Assembly (NCBI GenBank): GCA_038135065.1
Contig: JAYPWI010000014.1
Span: forward strand, 1-64,000
Source of the DNA: JAYPWI01 sp038135065
GTDB lineage: Bacteria; Actinomycetota; Acidimicrobiia; Acidimicrobiales; Poriferisodalaceae
DNA: 64,000 nucleotides
Reading direction: 5' to 3'
In this document: piece after piece, positions 8,095 through 16,708 of the stretch
Layout: the number at the start of each line of letters is the position of its first letter
Numbering within the stretch: the first letter of the stretch is position 1
Notes under the pieces: model-generated
Database searches by the model: none
Told to the model about the DNA's origin: nothing
What the model saw: the letters and a program-made list of their open reading frames with translations, nothing else
Made by a program: the position numbers and the translations under genes

Positions 8095-8976
8095 ATGGTC
8101 GATATCGGCCTCGTCGCAGTGCTTGTGATCGCCCTGCCGGCGAGCTTGGCTGCCATCTTGTGGCGCGCCGCGAGGAGCGCGTTGAGCAGTCCGCGGGTGC
8201 GCAAGCGGAACTACAGGGGGGTTGATGTTCCCGGTAGCGGAGGGATCGTTCCCGTTGCGGTGGCCCTCGGGTGGGCGGGCTGTTTGGTCTGGTGGACGCC
8301 GGGTGATCTCACCCCTCGCCATGGTCACGCTGTACTGGTCGCATTGGCAGGATTCGGAATCCTTGGTGCCGTGGACGACGTGATGGGTGGCCGCAGCGGG
8401 GGAGGCTTTGCCGGTCATCTCGCGGCGTTGGCCCGCGGCCATCTGACCACCGGGATCGTCAAGATGGTCGTCGGGGCCATGGTCGCCATCACAGCGGCGG
8501 CCGTGGCAGAGGGAGCGCGGCCGGCCCTGGAGTCGGGTTGGATGATCGAGGTGGGGCGCAGCGGTGCGATCGTTGCACTCAGCGCCAACCTGCTCAACCT
8601 CTTCGACCGAGCCCCCGGCCGCTCGGTCAAGGTCGCAGCTGCGTGGTGGGCAGCCCTTCTCGTGGTGACTGCCGTGCCGGACGGGCCAGATCTTCAGATC
8701 ATGGCCTGGGTCACCGCTGCATTGGCCGCCTTCGTCGGTGTAGTGGGCTACGAACTGCGCGAAGAGTTGATGCTGGGCGACACAGGGGTGAACCCACTGG
8801 GGGCGACATTCGGTCTCGGCACCGTGCTCGTGGCCTCGCCAGGTGTCGAATGGATCGTCCTGGCGCTGCTCGTCGCGCTCAATCTGACCAGCGAGCGAGT
8901 GTCGTTCAGCGCAGTGATCGATGCTGTGGGTCCTCTCCGTCGGCTCGATCGTCTCGGTTCTCCCTACCGGAGTTGA
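8095..8976 (+). CDS. Divergent MraY/WecA-like polyprenyl-phosphate transferase family protein
   Basis: A 293-residue polytopic membrane protein with about eight to ten helices. The expected PNPT landmarks are present in altered form: GAVDDVMG (the Asp-Asp motif, about 94-101), NLLNLFDRAPGR where MraY/WecA have NLTDGLDG, and LMLGDTGVNPLGA. The conserved loop aspartate-rich motif is therefore partly degenerate, so activity as a phospho-sugar transferase is plausible but unproven. The short hydrophilic loops and pairing with a GT2 enzyme suggest lipid-linked sugar chemistry. It is not the main MraY, which would sit in a dcw cluster. Confidence 0.65.
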   Translation: MVDIGLVAVLVIALPASLAAILWRAARSALSSPRVRKRNYRGVDVPGSGGIVPVAVALGWAGCLVWWTPGDLTPRHGHAVLVALAGFGILGAVDDVMGGRSGGGFAGHLAALARGHLTTGIVKMVVGAMVAITAAAVAEGARPALESGWMIEVGRSGAIVALSANLLNLFDRAPGRSVKVAAAWWAALLVVTAVPDGPDLQIMAWVTAALAAFVGVVGYELREELMLGDTGVNPLGATFGLGTVLVASPGVEWIVLALLVALNLTSERVSFSAVIDAVGPLRRLDRLGSPYRS

Positions 8977-9078
8977 CGGGCGGCCGTATGCCAGTCGATT
9001 GACGAGCCTTTGCTCAGGGTCGGCCATCGAGGTCGGTTGGGCGGCTACATTGCTCTCGAAGCAACCGGGACGTCGTTC

Positions 9079-10722
9079 GTGGCAAAGCACATCTTCGTAA
9101 CCGGCGGTGTGGCCAGCTCCCTCGGCAAAGGACTCACCGCCTCGTCGTTGGGTCGGCTCCTCAAGGCCAGGGGCCTGCGGGTCACCATGCAGAAGCTCGA
9201 CCCGTACATCAATGTCGACCCGGGGACGATGAACCCCTTCGAGCACGGTGAAGTCTTCGTTACCGACGACGGGGGTGAGACCGACCTCGACCTCGGGCAC
9301 TACGAGCGGTTCATCGACGAGCCGCTGAGCCAGGCCAGCAATGCGACCACCGGGTCGATCTACCAGAAGGTCTTGGCCGATGAGCGGCGAGGTGAGTACC
9401 TGGGCAAGACGGTGCAGGTCATCCCCCACATCACCGACGAGATCAAGCGTCGGATCAACCGGCTGGCCACCGCCGATGTGGATGTCGTGATCACCGAGGT
9501 CGGGGGAACAGTCGGTGACATCGAGATCCTGCCCTTCCTCGAGGCCATCCGACAGATGCGCCTCGATGCCGGGCGGGGAAACGTCTGCTACGTCCATGTG
9601 ACCCTCGTGCCCTTCATCGGTCCGGCGAGCGAGCAGAAGACCAAGCCGACCCAGCACTCGGTCACCGAGTTGAGGAGTCGAGGTATCCAGCCAGATGCCG
9701 TGGTGCTCCGAAGTGAGTCACCCATCGAACCCGGTCTGCGCCAGAAGATCTCCCGCTTGTGCGATGTGGACCTCGCCGGGGTGGTGAATGCTCCCGACGC
9801 CTCCAATCTGTACGAGATCCCCCTCATGCTCCACCAGGAGGGCTTGGACAACTTCGTGTGCGAGGTGCTCGGCTTGGGCGACCGCGAGCCGGATCTCACC
9901 GAGTGGAGGGGCCTCGTCACCCGGATCGAGGCGGCGGTGCGTCCGGTGCGTATCGGCATCATCGGTAAGTACGTCAGCTTGCCCGACGCTTATCTGTCGG
10001 TGGTGGAGTCCCTCCGCCACGGGGGCTATCACCACGGTGCCGAGGTGGAAGTGGAGTGGATCCAGGCAGAAGAGGTCGAGGGCCTGCTTGCTGAGGGCCG
10101 CCTGCGGGACCTCGACGGGATGGTCATCCCGGGTGGATTCGGCGAGCGGGGGATCGAGGGAAAGGTTGCAGCCGCCCACTACGCCCGTGATCGCGAGATC
10201 CCCTGCCTCGGAATCTGTCTCGGTCTGCAGGTCATGGTTGTCGAGTTCTGCCGCAACGAGCTCGGCATGGTCGGGGCGAACTCACGCGAAGTCGACCCGG
10301 CGACCCCATACCCGGTGATAGATCTGATGGACTCACAGCGCGACGTCACCGATCTGGGCGGAACCATGCGGCTCGGCCTCTACCCGGCCCGGCTCCGCGA
10401 AGACTCCAGGGTTGCTGCGATGTATGGCGACGTGGTCGTGTACGAGCGTCACCGCCACCGCTACGAGGTGAACAACGAGTTCCGGGCGGCCATGGAGGCA
10501 GCGGGTCTGCGTTGTTCAGGTCTCTCACCCGATGGCCGTCTCGTCGAGTTCATCGAGCTCGAGGGTCATCCCTTCTGGATCGGAACCCAGGCCCATCCGG
10601 AGTTCAAGAGTCGGCCTGATCGGGCAGCCCCGCTCTTCCGAGGACTCGTCGGGGCGGCCATGGCGCGGGCTGAGGGGCGCAATCCTCGACTCCTCGATCC
10701 TCATGTCGAGTCGGTCGATTGA
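9079..10722 (+). CDS. pyrG: CTP synthase
   Basis: Converts UTP to CTP using glutamine and ATP. GTG 9079 is chosen because it gives the family N-terminus (V/M)AKHIFVTGGVASSLGKG; the longer frame from 9010 adds 23 residues unlike the family. The 547-residue protein has an N-terminal amidoligase domain (SSLGKG P-loop, DPYINVDPGTM, EVGGTVGDIE) and a C-terminal class I glutaminase with nucleophile Cys in GICLGLQ and the His/Glu pair in AHPEF. A TACATT hexamer at 9046-9051 might be a -10, giving a leader of about 20 bases. Confidence 0.96.
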   Translation: MAKHIFVTGGVASSLGKGLTASSLGRLLKARGLRVTMQKLDPYINVDPGTMNPFEHGEVFVTDDGGETDLDLGHYERFIDEPLSQASNATTGSIYQKVLADERRGEYLGKTVQVIPHITDEIKRRINRLATADVDVVITEVGGTVGDIEILPFLEAIRQMRLDAGRGNVCYVHVTLVPFIGPASEQKTKPTQHSVTELRSRGIQPDAVVLRSESPIEPGLRQKISRLCDVDLAGVVNAPDASNLYEIPLMLHQEGLDNFVCEVLGLGDREPDLTEWRGLVTRIEAAVRPVRIGIIGKYVSLPDAYLSVVESLRHGGYHHGAEVEVEWIQAEEVEGLLAEGRLRDLDGMVIPGGFGERGIEGKVAAAHYARDREIPCLGICLGLQVMVVEFCRNELGMVGANSREVDPATPYPVIDLMDSQRDVTDLGGTMRLGLYPARLREDSRVAAMYGDVVVYERHRHRYEVNNEFRAAMEAAGLRCSGLSPDGRLVEFIELEGHPFWIGTQAHPEFKSRPDRAAPLFRGLVGAAMARAEGRNPRLLDPHVESVD

Positions 10723-10735
10723 CGACAGGTCAGAC

Positions 10736-11299
10736 ATGACCGACTCCTCAGGGCCTGACGCAGGTTTCCGATTGCTCGACGAGCAACTCCACTACGAGGG
10801 GTACGCCTTCAAGGTCTTCGACACCACATGGCAGGGGCCGGCCGGTGAGGTCTTCCACCGTGATGTCGTCCGGCACATCGGCGCAGTGGCAATCGTGCCG
10901 GTCACCGACGACGGGCACGTGCTGATGGTCCGACAGTTCCGCACCTCACTGGGGCACTCGCTGCTCGAACTTCCCGCTGGCCTGCGTGATGTCACCGGTG
11001 AGTTGGACCTCGACACTGCACGACGTGAACTCGAAGAGGAGGTCGGTCACCGAGCGGGTTCGATCGAGCACCTGGTGACCCTGGCCACGGCGGTGGGCTT
11101 CACCAACGAAACGATCACCGTGTTCCTGGCCACAGATCTGGTGCCCACCGAGGCTCGGGCCGACGGCATCGAGGAACTGACGATGACGGTCGAGCGGGTG
11201 GCCCTGTCCGATGTCGACGAGCTGATCGGCTCGGGAGCGCTCACCGACGCAAAGTCGATTGCCGGATTGTTGGTCGCCCGCCAGCGAATGCAGGGCTGA
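10736..11299 (+). CDS. NUDIX hydrolase, ADP-ribose pyrophosphatase type
   Basis: The 187-residue protein starts at ATG 10736 with AGG a short distance upstream; the longer frame starting inside pyrG is not credible. The NUDIX box runs GLRDVTGE, then seven residues, then RELEEEVG (about 80-103), with one extra residue in the first spacer as in the mycobacterial neighbour of pyrG. LPAGL before the box is typical of ADP-ribose pyrophosphatases, which hydrolyse ADP-ribose to AMP and ribose 5-phosphate. It lies between pyrG and xerD as in mycobacteria. Confidence 0.88.
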   Translation: MTDSSGPDAGFRLLDEQLHYEGYAFKVFDTTWQGPAGEVFHRDVVRHIGAVAIVPVTDDGHVLMVRQFRTSLGHSLLELPAGLRDVTGELDLDTARRELEEEVGHRAGSIEHLVTLATAVGFTNETITVFLATDLVPTEARADGIEELTMTVERVALSDVDELIGSGALTDAKSIAGLLVARQRMQG

Positions 11300-11306
11300 C
11301 GCAAAG

Positions 11307-12230
11307 GTGGCCACGGTGCTGCCGCTCGAGGCCGAGGAATTTCTGTCCTGGTTGGCCACCGAGCGGGGCCGCGCACCGTCGACGTTGGCCGCGTACCGTC
11401 GTGATCTGCGCGGGTATCTGTCCTGGTTGAGCGACCGCAACGTTGTGCTCGGCACGGTCGGCGAGGACGACGTCATCGCCTACGTCCGTCACCTCGAATC
11501 GTTGGGCCGGACCCCGGCCACCGTCGCACGGGCGACGGTGACCGTCAGGTCACTCCACCGATTCCTTGCCGGAGAGGGATTCCATGACGCTGATCCGACG
11601 GCGGCCGTCGACGTGCCGAGGGTGCCGCGAGGACTCCCCAAGGCATTGACCGAGGAAGAAGTTGCGCGTCTGTTGGCGGCACCTGTCGGGGACGACCCCC
11701 TGGTCGTGCGGGACCGGGCGATGTTGGAGTCCCTCTACGGCATGGGCCTTCGAATCAGCGAGCTCGTGGGGACATCGTTGGGGGACTTGGATCTCACAGC
11801 TCGCCTGCTGCGCGTGTACGGCAAGGGAAGCAGGGAACGGATCGTGCCCGTGGGTCGGCATGCAGCCAATGCCCTGGCCCAATGGCTCAGTGGTGTAGGC
11901 CGTGATGCGGTGATGGCGGACGCAGTGGTGGCCAGGGCCGACCAGGAAGCCATTTTCGTGAACGGTCGGGGAAAGCGTTTGACCCGACAGGGGGGTTGGC
12001 TGGTGGTGCGCCGCCACGGGGACAGGGTCGGTCTGGGTGACCGCCTCACACCCCATGTGCTTCGCCATTCGTGCGCGACACACATGCTCGACCATGGCGC
12101 AGACATCCGTTCAGTGCAGGAGCTGCTTGGACACGTCTCCATCAGCAGCACCCAGCGGTACACGGCTGTGTCCCAACAGCGGTTGACCGAGGTGTACACC
12201 CGAGCCCATCCGCGGGCGACCGGGGTGTGA
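11307..12230 (+). CDS. xerD: Tyrosine recombinase XerD
   Basis: A 307-residue site-specific recombinase that resolves chromosome dimers at dif with XerC and FtsK. The N-terminal SAM-like DNA-binding domain covers about 1-90. The catalytic set is visible: Arg in YGMGLRISEL, Lys in YGKGSRER, His-x-x-Arg in HVLRHSCATH, His in LLGHVSIS, and Tyr in STQRYTAVS. Start GTG 11307 (VATVLPLEAEEFLSWL), seven bases after the NUDIX stop; a longer frame from 11259 would overlap that gene. It is a housekeeping recombinase and does not mark a mobile element. Confidence 0.92.
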   Translation: MATVLPLEAEEFLSWLATERGRAPSTLAAYRRDLRGYLSWLSDRNVVLGTVGEDDVIAYVRHLESLGRTPATVARATVTVRSLHRFLAGEGFHDADPTAAVDVPRVPRGLPKALTEEEVARLLAAPVGDDPLVVRDRAMLESLYGMGLRISELVGTSLGDLDLTARLLRVYGKGSRERIVPVGRHAANALAQWLSGVGRDAVMADAVVARADQEAIFVNGRGKRLTRQGGWLVVRRHGDRVGLGDRLTPHVLRHSCATHMLDHGADIRSVQELLGHVSISSTQRYTAVSQQRLTEVYTRAHPRATGV

Positions 12231-12237
12231 GTTCGGA

Positions 12238-12269
12238 CCCGAGCTCCACCATCGTCGGAGTAGCTCGGG
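12238..12269 (+). terminator. Inverted repeat after xerD
   Basis: CCCGAGCT at 12238-12245 pairs with AGCTCGGG at 12262-12269 (8 bp, 16-base loop with some inner pairing). It lies between the xerD stop and the next gene's Shine-Dalgarno. There is no T-tract, so termination is only inferred. Confidence 0.35.
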
Positions 12270-12315
12270 ACGGTGTGTGGTCGGCAGACTACGGGGTGGG
12301 GGTCAGGAGGCCGAG

Positions 12316-12930
12316 ATGACCGACACCATGATGACCGTGACCATGGTCCTCGTCGTCATTCCCTCGGTCGTGATCCACGAGATGGCCCACGCCTATGCCG
12401 CAGACGCCTTGGGGGATCCCACGGCTCGTGAGGCCGGTCGCCTCAGCCCGAATCCCCTCCGCCACGTGGACCCGGTGGGCAGTGTCGCGGTGCCCCTGGT
12501 CATGGCCGTGGCCCTGCCGTTCATCGTTGCCTGGGCTCGTCCTGTCCCCGTCGTGGTGGGCAACCTGCGCCGTCCACGTCTGCACAGCCTCTGGGTTGCC
12601 CTGGCTGGGCCTGCGTCGAACATGGCGGCTGCCGCCCTTGCCATCGTGATCTTCCGGCTCCTGCGGCCCGACCAGCATTCCTCCTGGTGGGTGATCCTGG
12701 CTCTGGTCACCGTCGTGAACGTGGTGCTGGCTGTCTACAACCTCCTCCCCATCCCGCCGCTGGACGGTTCTGCCGTCGTGGAGTTCCTGCTCCCTCGGAC
12801 GTGGCTGCCCCGGTGGCACCGCGTGCGGCCCTTCTCGATCCTGCTCCTCGTTGCGTTCCTCATCGCAGGCCGGCGTCACCTCGACGGGATGCTGGACTGG
12901 GCCGTCGACCTGTGGCGGTGGCAACAATGA
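12316..12930 (+). CDS. Site-2-protease-like M50 membrane metalloprotease
   Basis: A 204-residue polytopic protein. The zinc motif HEMAH lies near residue 19 in the first helix, and the third ligand is in NLLPIPPLDGS (about 150-160), both hallmarks of S2P/YwhC-type proteases. NPLRHVDPVGS (about 45-55) is also conserved in this subfamily. The start is ATG 12316, chosen over the upstream in-frame codon because AGGAGG lies at 12305-12310, five bases ahead. It overlaps the HD-domain gene by ATGA. Substrate unknown. Confidence 0.88.
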   Translation: MTDTMMTVTMVLVVIPSVVIHEMAHAYAADALGDPTAREAGRLSPNPLRHVDPVGSVAVPLVMAVALPFIVAWARPVPVVVGNLRRPRLHSLWVALAGPASNMAAAALAIVIFRLLRPDQHSSWWVILALVTVVNVVLAVYNLLPIPPLDGSAVVEFLLPRTWLPRWHRVRPFSILLLVAFLIAGRRHLDGMLDWAVDLWRWQQ

Positions 12931-13460
12931 AGCGAGCGGGGCACCTCGTCCGGCGGTTCGCGAGGTCATTGCTCCCACGCCGTCCTTCCGAGGAGGACGA
13001 GCGGTGGGTCAGTGCCATCCTCACCACTAGCCAGATCGGGCTGTGGGCTCGGGTCGGCCCTACAGACCGAGCCCATGCTGTGGATGTTGCCCGTCGGGTG
13101 GCGCGCCGTTTGGGTGAAGGGGATGCCGAGGACCGACTCGACGTCCTTCGGGCTGCCCTGCTCCATGACGTGGGAAAGGTCGAATCGGGGGCCGGTGTGC
13201 CGCTGCGCGTCGTAGCAACACTGCTCGGTCCCGTGATCACAGAAGCCAGGGCGATGCGCCTTGCGCAGCGTGGTGGTGTGGCCGGTCGCCTGGGACGTCA
13301 ACTCCGCTATCCGGCCCTGGGAGCCGAGCTGTTGGCCGAGGTGGGGAGCAGTAGGCTCGTGACTCGATGGGCAGCCGAGCATCATCTGGAGCCTGGTCGT
13401 TGGACAGTGGACTCCCAGGTGGGTGCGCTCCTGCAGGCGGCCGATGATGCAGCCAGTTGA
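12927..13460 (+). CDS. HD-domain protein
   Basis: The 177-residue cytosolic protein starts at ATG 12927, overlapping the protease stop. The HD signature is visible: H in DRAHAVDVARRV (about 49), HD in ALLHDVGKVE (about 80-85) and a later HH in AAEHHLEPG (about 152). Proteins of this family are metal-dependent phosphohydrolases acting on nucleotides or phosphate esters; the substrate here is unknown. The N-terminus is basic. It is the second gene of a three-gene run. Confidence 0.75.
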   Translation: MKRAGHLVRRFARSLLPRRPSEEDERWVSAILTTSQIGLWARVGPTDRAHAVDVARRVARRLGEGDAEDRLDVLRAALLHDVGKVESGAGVPLRVVATLLGPVITEARAMRLAQRGGVAGRLGRQLRYPALGAELLAEVGSSRLVTRWAAEHHLEPGRWTVDSQVGALLQAADDAAS

Positions 13461-13478
13461 ATCCCGGGACGGATTGAT

Positions 13479-14090
13479 ATGACCATGTCCGCCGAGGACC
13501 TCTTCCAGCGCTTACGTAACCGGCTCGAGGACGAGGTGGGAGATCGGCACGGCACGTTCAAGGTGCCCTCGGTCGACGAGGGGGTCTCTGTGGCCCGCCA
13601 GGCGGCAAGTTCCCGGCTCGGCGACGACGAGCGGACGGTGTTGACCGGCGCAATCGAGTCCTTTCGGGCCTGGCTGATCGAGCGCGATCCCGAGGCCACG
13701 CGCCGGGTTGCTCTCGGGGGGCATCCGCCGCAGGACATCGACCTCATGGTGAAGGTGGCGGAAGATCTAGCTGCTGGCTGGTTGGTGGGCCTCGACGATG
13801 TCGAGCTCGGCGCACTTGAGCAGCGCATGTCGGCCTGCCAGGTGCTGAGCGATGACGACCTTCGGGCGGCAGCGCGCCGACCCATGCGTTTCACCGACGG
13901 CGGTGTTCGCCTGATGTTGCTCGGCGTGGTCGTCATGGTGCTCGGCAGCTTGATTCACTTCCTCGCTGCGCTGGCCGGTGCGGTGATCGTCCTGACAGGA
14001 CTCCGCCGGTGGCGAATTCCGCGCACACGTTCCAAGATCGCCCCCTCCCACGTGATGCGAGGAGGAACCATGGGGCGACGCTCGAGCTAG
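13479..14090 (+). CDS. Hypothetical membrane-anchored protein
   Basis: The 203-residue protein matches no family I recognise. Residues 1-145 are soluble, helical and acidic (many Asp/Glu, several Arg). One long or two close hydrophobic segments follow (about 147-175: LMLLGVVVMVLGSLIHFLAALAGAVIVL), then a basic tail rich in Arg (about 176-203). This suggests a cytosolic domain with a C-terminal membrane hairpin. It follows the HD gene by 18 bases and converges on trpS. Confidence 0.6.
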   Translation: MTMSAEDLFQRLRNRLEDEVGDRHGTFKVPSVDEGVSVARQAASSRLGDDERTVLTGAIESFRAWLIERDPEATRRVALGGHPPQDIDLMVKVAEDLAAGWLVGLDDVELGALEQRMSACQVLSDDDLRAAARRPMRFTDGGVRLMLLGVVVMVLGSLIHFLAALAGAVIVLTGLRRWRIPRTRSKIAPSHVMRGGTMGRRSS

Positions 14091-14097
14091 ACGATCG

Positions 14098-15093
14098 TCA
14101 GGCCCGCAGGAAGCCCATTGCGTCTCGTGCCCGCTGCATCGTGTCGGCGGCCACCTCAGTGGCCTTGTGAGCACCGAGGCCGATGATGCGCTGTAATTCT
14201 CCGCGGTCGGCCAACAGCTCGGCTCGGCGGGCTTGGATGGGCTCGAGCACGGAGATGACTGCGTCGGCCGTGTCGGCCTTGAGCGGACCGTATTGGGTGT
14301 AGTGGTCTGCGAGGCTCTGGGGATCCTGGTCGGTCGCAGCTCCCAGAATGGACAGCAGGTTGGAAACACCAGGTTTTTCGGCGAAGTCGAACCGCACCTC
14401 GTTCTCGGAATCGGTGACGGCACGTCGGAACTTCTTCGCGATGGAATTGGGTGCTTCGAAGACCCCGACCGATCCCTGTGGCGACTCGGCCGACTTGGAC
14501 ATTTTCGAGGTTGGTTCCTGGAGGTCCATGACCCGGGCGGCCACCTTGGGTATCGCTGCCTCGGGGATCACGAAGGTCTCGCCGTACCTGCTGTTGAAGC
14601 GTTCGGCGACATCTCGGGTCAGCTCGAGGTGTTGCCGTTGGTCGTCCCCGACGGGCACCCGGTCGGCGTCGTACAGGAGGATGTCTGCGGCCATCAGCGC
14701 CGGATAGGTGAACAGCCCGGCGGACACGTGCTCCTGGCCTGCATCGCCCTGGCGCGCCGCCTTGTCCTTGAACTGGGTCATACGGCGCAGTTCGCCGAAG
14801 CTGACGGTGCACTCGAGCAACCAGGCCAGTTCGGTGTGGAAGTGCACGTGGCTCTGCACGAAGAGGGTGCACACCTCGGGGTCGAGACCCACCGAGACGA
14901 GGGTTGCCATGGTCTCGAGGGTCTTGTCACGCAACTCCTCGGGGTTCTGTTGCACTGTGACGGCGTGGAGGTCGACGGCGCAGTAGAAGCTGACGTGGTC
15001 ATGTTGGTCGATCGTCCACTGACGAAGTGCGCCGAGGTAGTTGCCGAGGTGGATATCGCCAGTGGGTTGGATGCCCGAGAAGACGCGCGTCAT
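14098..15093 (-). CDS. trpS: Tryptophanyl-tRNA synthetase
   Basis: The 331-residue class I synthetase charges tRNA-Trp. The HIGH-type motif is in SGIQPTGDIHLGNYLGAL (about 6-23), KMSKS is in SKMSKSAESPQGS (about 195), and GDDQRQHLELTRDVAERFN is the typical Trp-binding segment. Length is normal. ATG start with TAGCTT eight bases upstream and no Shine-Dalgarno, suggesting a leaderless mRNA divergent from scpA. Confidence 0.96.
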   Translation of the reverse strand: MTRVFSGIQPTGDIHLGNYLGALRQWTIDQHDHVSFYCAVDLHAVTVQQNPEELRDKTLETMATLVSVGLDPEVCTLFVQSHVHFHTELAWLLECTVSFGELRRMTQFKDKAARQGDAGQEHVSAGLFTYPALMAADILLYDADRVPVGDDQRQHLELTRDVAERFNSRYGETFVIPEAAIPKVAARVMDLQEPTSKMSKSAESPQGSVGVFEAPNSIAKKFRRAVTDSENEVRFDFAEKPGVSNLLSILGAATDQDPQSLADHYTQYGPLKADTADAVISVLEPIQARRAELLADRGELQRIIGLGAHKATEVAADTMQRARDAMGFLRA

Positions 15094-15101
15094 AGACGAC
15101 G

Positions 15102-15107
15102 AAGCTA
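15102..15107 (-). promoter_or_regulatory. -10 hexamer, trpS (leaderless type)
   Basis: TAGCTT on the minus strand, eight bases from the trpS ATG. It shares the 87-bp divergent gap with scpA. Confidence 0.4.
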
Positions 15108-15143
15108 GCGCGACCCATTTACCCGTCGGCAGACCGTGGCGTA

Positions 15144-15173
15144 TTACAACGTTGGTATTTCAGCCACTAGGAT
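15144..15173 (+). promoter_or_regulatory. Promoter of scpA
   Basis: TTACAA (15144-15149), an 18-base spacer and TAGGAT (15168-15173). The predicted start of transcription is at ATG 15181, so the mRNA would be leaderless. Confidence 0.4.
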
Positions 15174-15180
15174 GCGCTCG

Positions 15181-15978
15181 ATGTCCTACGAGGTGAGAAC
15201 CGGGGTTTTCGAAGGGCCCTTCGATCTCTTGCTCCACCTGATCCTCCAGCAGGAGGTGGACCTCTACGAGGTGTCGCTTCACACCATCGTCGACGCGTAC
15301 CTCGCCGAGGTCGACGCGATGATGGCGGTTGCCGAAGGGACTGGCCGTCTCGATCTCGAAGTAGCCACCGAGTTCCTCCTGATCGCTGCGACGTTGGTGG
15401 AACTCAAGACCCGCCGCCTGCTACCCGTCGATTCCGCTCTTGATCTGGACGAGGAGTTGGGAATCTGGGAGGAACGGGATCTCCTTCTCTCGAGACTGCT
15501 CGAGTGCAAGACCTTCAAGAACGCTGCTGTCGCCCTCGAGCGCATCGCTGCGACGGCCAGCCGGAGCTTCCCTCGCACTGCCGGTCCTGACGAACGCTTC
15601 GTGGGTGTCGCTCCTGATGTCCTCGACGGCATCGGTGCCGACCAGATCGCCGCCGCCTTCGTGCGGGCCATGACCCCTCGGCCGCAGCAGCGGGTCGAAC
15701 TGCGGCACATCGCTCCGATCACGGCCACGGTGACCGACGCGCTGGCTGAACTCGTGGACGAACTCCCACGGGTCGGCCGCATGAGCTTCCGATCGCTCAC
15801 CGACGGCCTGGTGGAGCGCATGGAGGTCGTGGTGCGCTTCTTGGCCGTGCTCGAACTCTTCAAGCAGGGCTTCGTCGAGCTCGAGCAGGCGGGGCGGTTC
15901 GGTGAGATCGAGATCACCTGGGTCGGCGGATCCGATGTGCAACTGGTGACCGTTGGGGCTGACAGCTATGACGGGTGA
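15181..15978 (+). CDS. scpA: Segregation and condensation protein A
   Basis: The 265-residue kleisin bridges the SMC heads and binds ScpB. The N-terminal YEVRTGVFEGPFDLLLHLI and the following QQEVDLYEVSL are diagnostic for ScpA. The C-terminal region (about 185-250) forms the winged helix that contacts the SMC head. Start ATG 15181 is preferred over 15136 and 15172: it fits the family N-terminus and sits seven bases after TAGGAT. It is followed by scpB with an 11-base overlap. Confidence 0.92.
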   Translation: MSYEVRTGVFEGPFDLLLHLILQQEVDLYEVSLHTIVDAYLAEVDAMMAVAEGTGRLDLEVATEFLLIAATLVELKTRRLLPVDSALDLDEELGIWEERDLLLSRLLECKTFKNAAVALERIAATASRSFPRTAGPDERFVGVAPDVLDGIGADQIAAAFVRAMTPRPQQRVELRHIAPITATVTDALAELVDELPRVGRMSFRSLTDGLVERMEVVVRFLAVLELFKQGFVELEQAGRFGEIEITWVGGSDVQLVTVGADSYDG

Positions 15979-16708
15979 GCCATCGGATCCTTTCGAGGCC
16001 TTGGCCGCCCAGCTGCAGGCCGATCCCCACATGGCGACTGGAGACCCAGACGTCGGCGGCCCGAACGGGCAGGCCACAGTGGGGGTACCGGGCGATGTGC
16101 GCGGCGCGTTGGAGGCGATCCTGCTCGTTGCCGAACACCCTGTACCCGGGTCGCTCCTTGCCCAACTGCTCGAGGTCTCCACTGCCGCTGTCGACTCGCT
16201 GTGTGAGGGGCTCGCAGCAGAGTTTGCCGACCAGCAACGGGGATTCACGGTGGTCCGGGTGGCTGGGGGCTACCGGTTCCAGAGCGCCGCCGATCAGGCT
16301 CCCTACGTCGAGCGCTTCCTGATCGAAGGTCAGTCGAGCCGGCTCTCAGCTGCTGCCCTGGAGACCCTGGCCATCGTGGCCTACAAACAACCCATCTCGC
16401 GGGCCCAGATCGCGTCCATCAGGGGAGTCAACGTCGATGGGGTCGTCCGAACACTGCAGCAGCGCGGTTACGTGGCCGAGGTGGCCCGTGACCCAGGCCC
16501 AGGCAATGCAGTCCTGTACGGAACGACCCGATCGTTTCTCGAGCGGCTTGGCCTCGACCACCTGGGGCAGCTGCCCTCCCTCGGCGATTTCGTTCCAGAT
16601 GCCGAGGTCGTCGAGACGCTGGAGCTGGCATTGAGATCGAGCGACGAGGACCCGGCGCACGTCGCCATCGGGGACGCCCAGCAGGCGACCGACCAGGCAG
16701 AGGGGTGA
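15968..16708 (+). CDS. scpB: Segregation and condensation protein B
   Basis: The 246-residue partner of ScpA/SMC has tandem winged-helix domains (about 40-200). Diagnostic segments are VRGALEAILLVAEHPV, SAAALETLAIVAYKQPISRAQI and RGVNVDGVVRTL. The N-terminal 40 residues and C-terminal 40 (acidic) are low in complexity and variable in the family. ATG 15968 overlaps the scpA end and is preferred to TTG 15953. The stop overlaps the RluB GTG (GTGA). Confidence 0.9.
   Translation: MTGEPSDPFEALAAQLQADPHMATGDPDVGGPNGQATVGVPGDVRGALEAILLVAEHPVPGSLLAQLLEVSTAAVDSLCEGLAAEFADQQRGFTVVRVAGGYRFQSAADQAPYVERFLIEGQSSRLSAAALETLAIVAYKQPISRAQIASIRGVNVDGVVRTLQQRGYVAEVARDPGPGNAVLYGTTRSFLERLGLDHLGQLPSLGDFVPDAEVVETLELALRSSDEDPAHVAIGDAQQATDQAEG

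Noticed and set aside
7879..9657. 592-codon minus-strand frame across GT2, MraY-like and pyrG genes
   Set aside because: It is the complement of three well-supported genes and reads as His/Gly/Arg/Asp-rich antisense sequence.
11307..12230. Tyrosine recombinase as a mark of a mobile island
   Set aside because: Gene order and motifs fit the housekeeping XerD; no att repeats, phage genes or composition shift were seen nearby.
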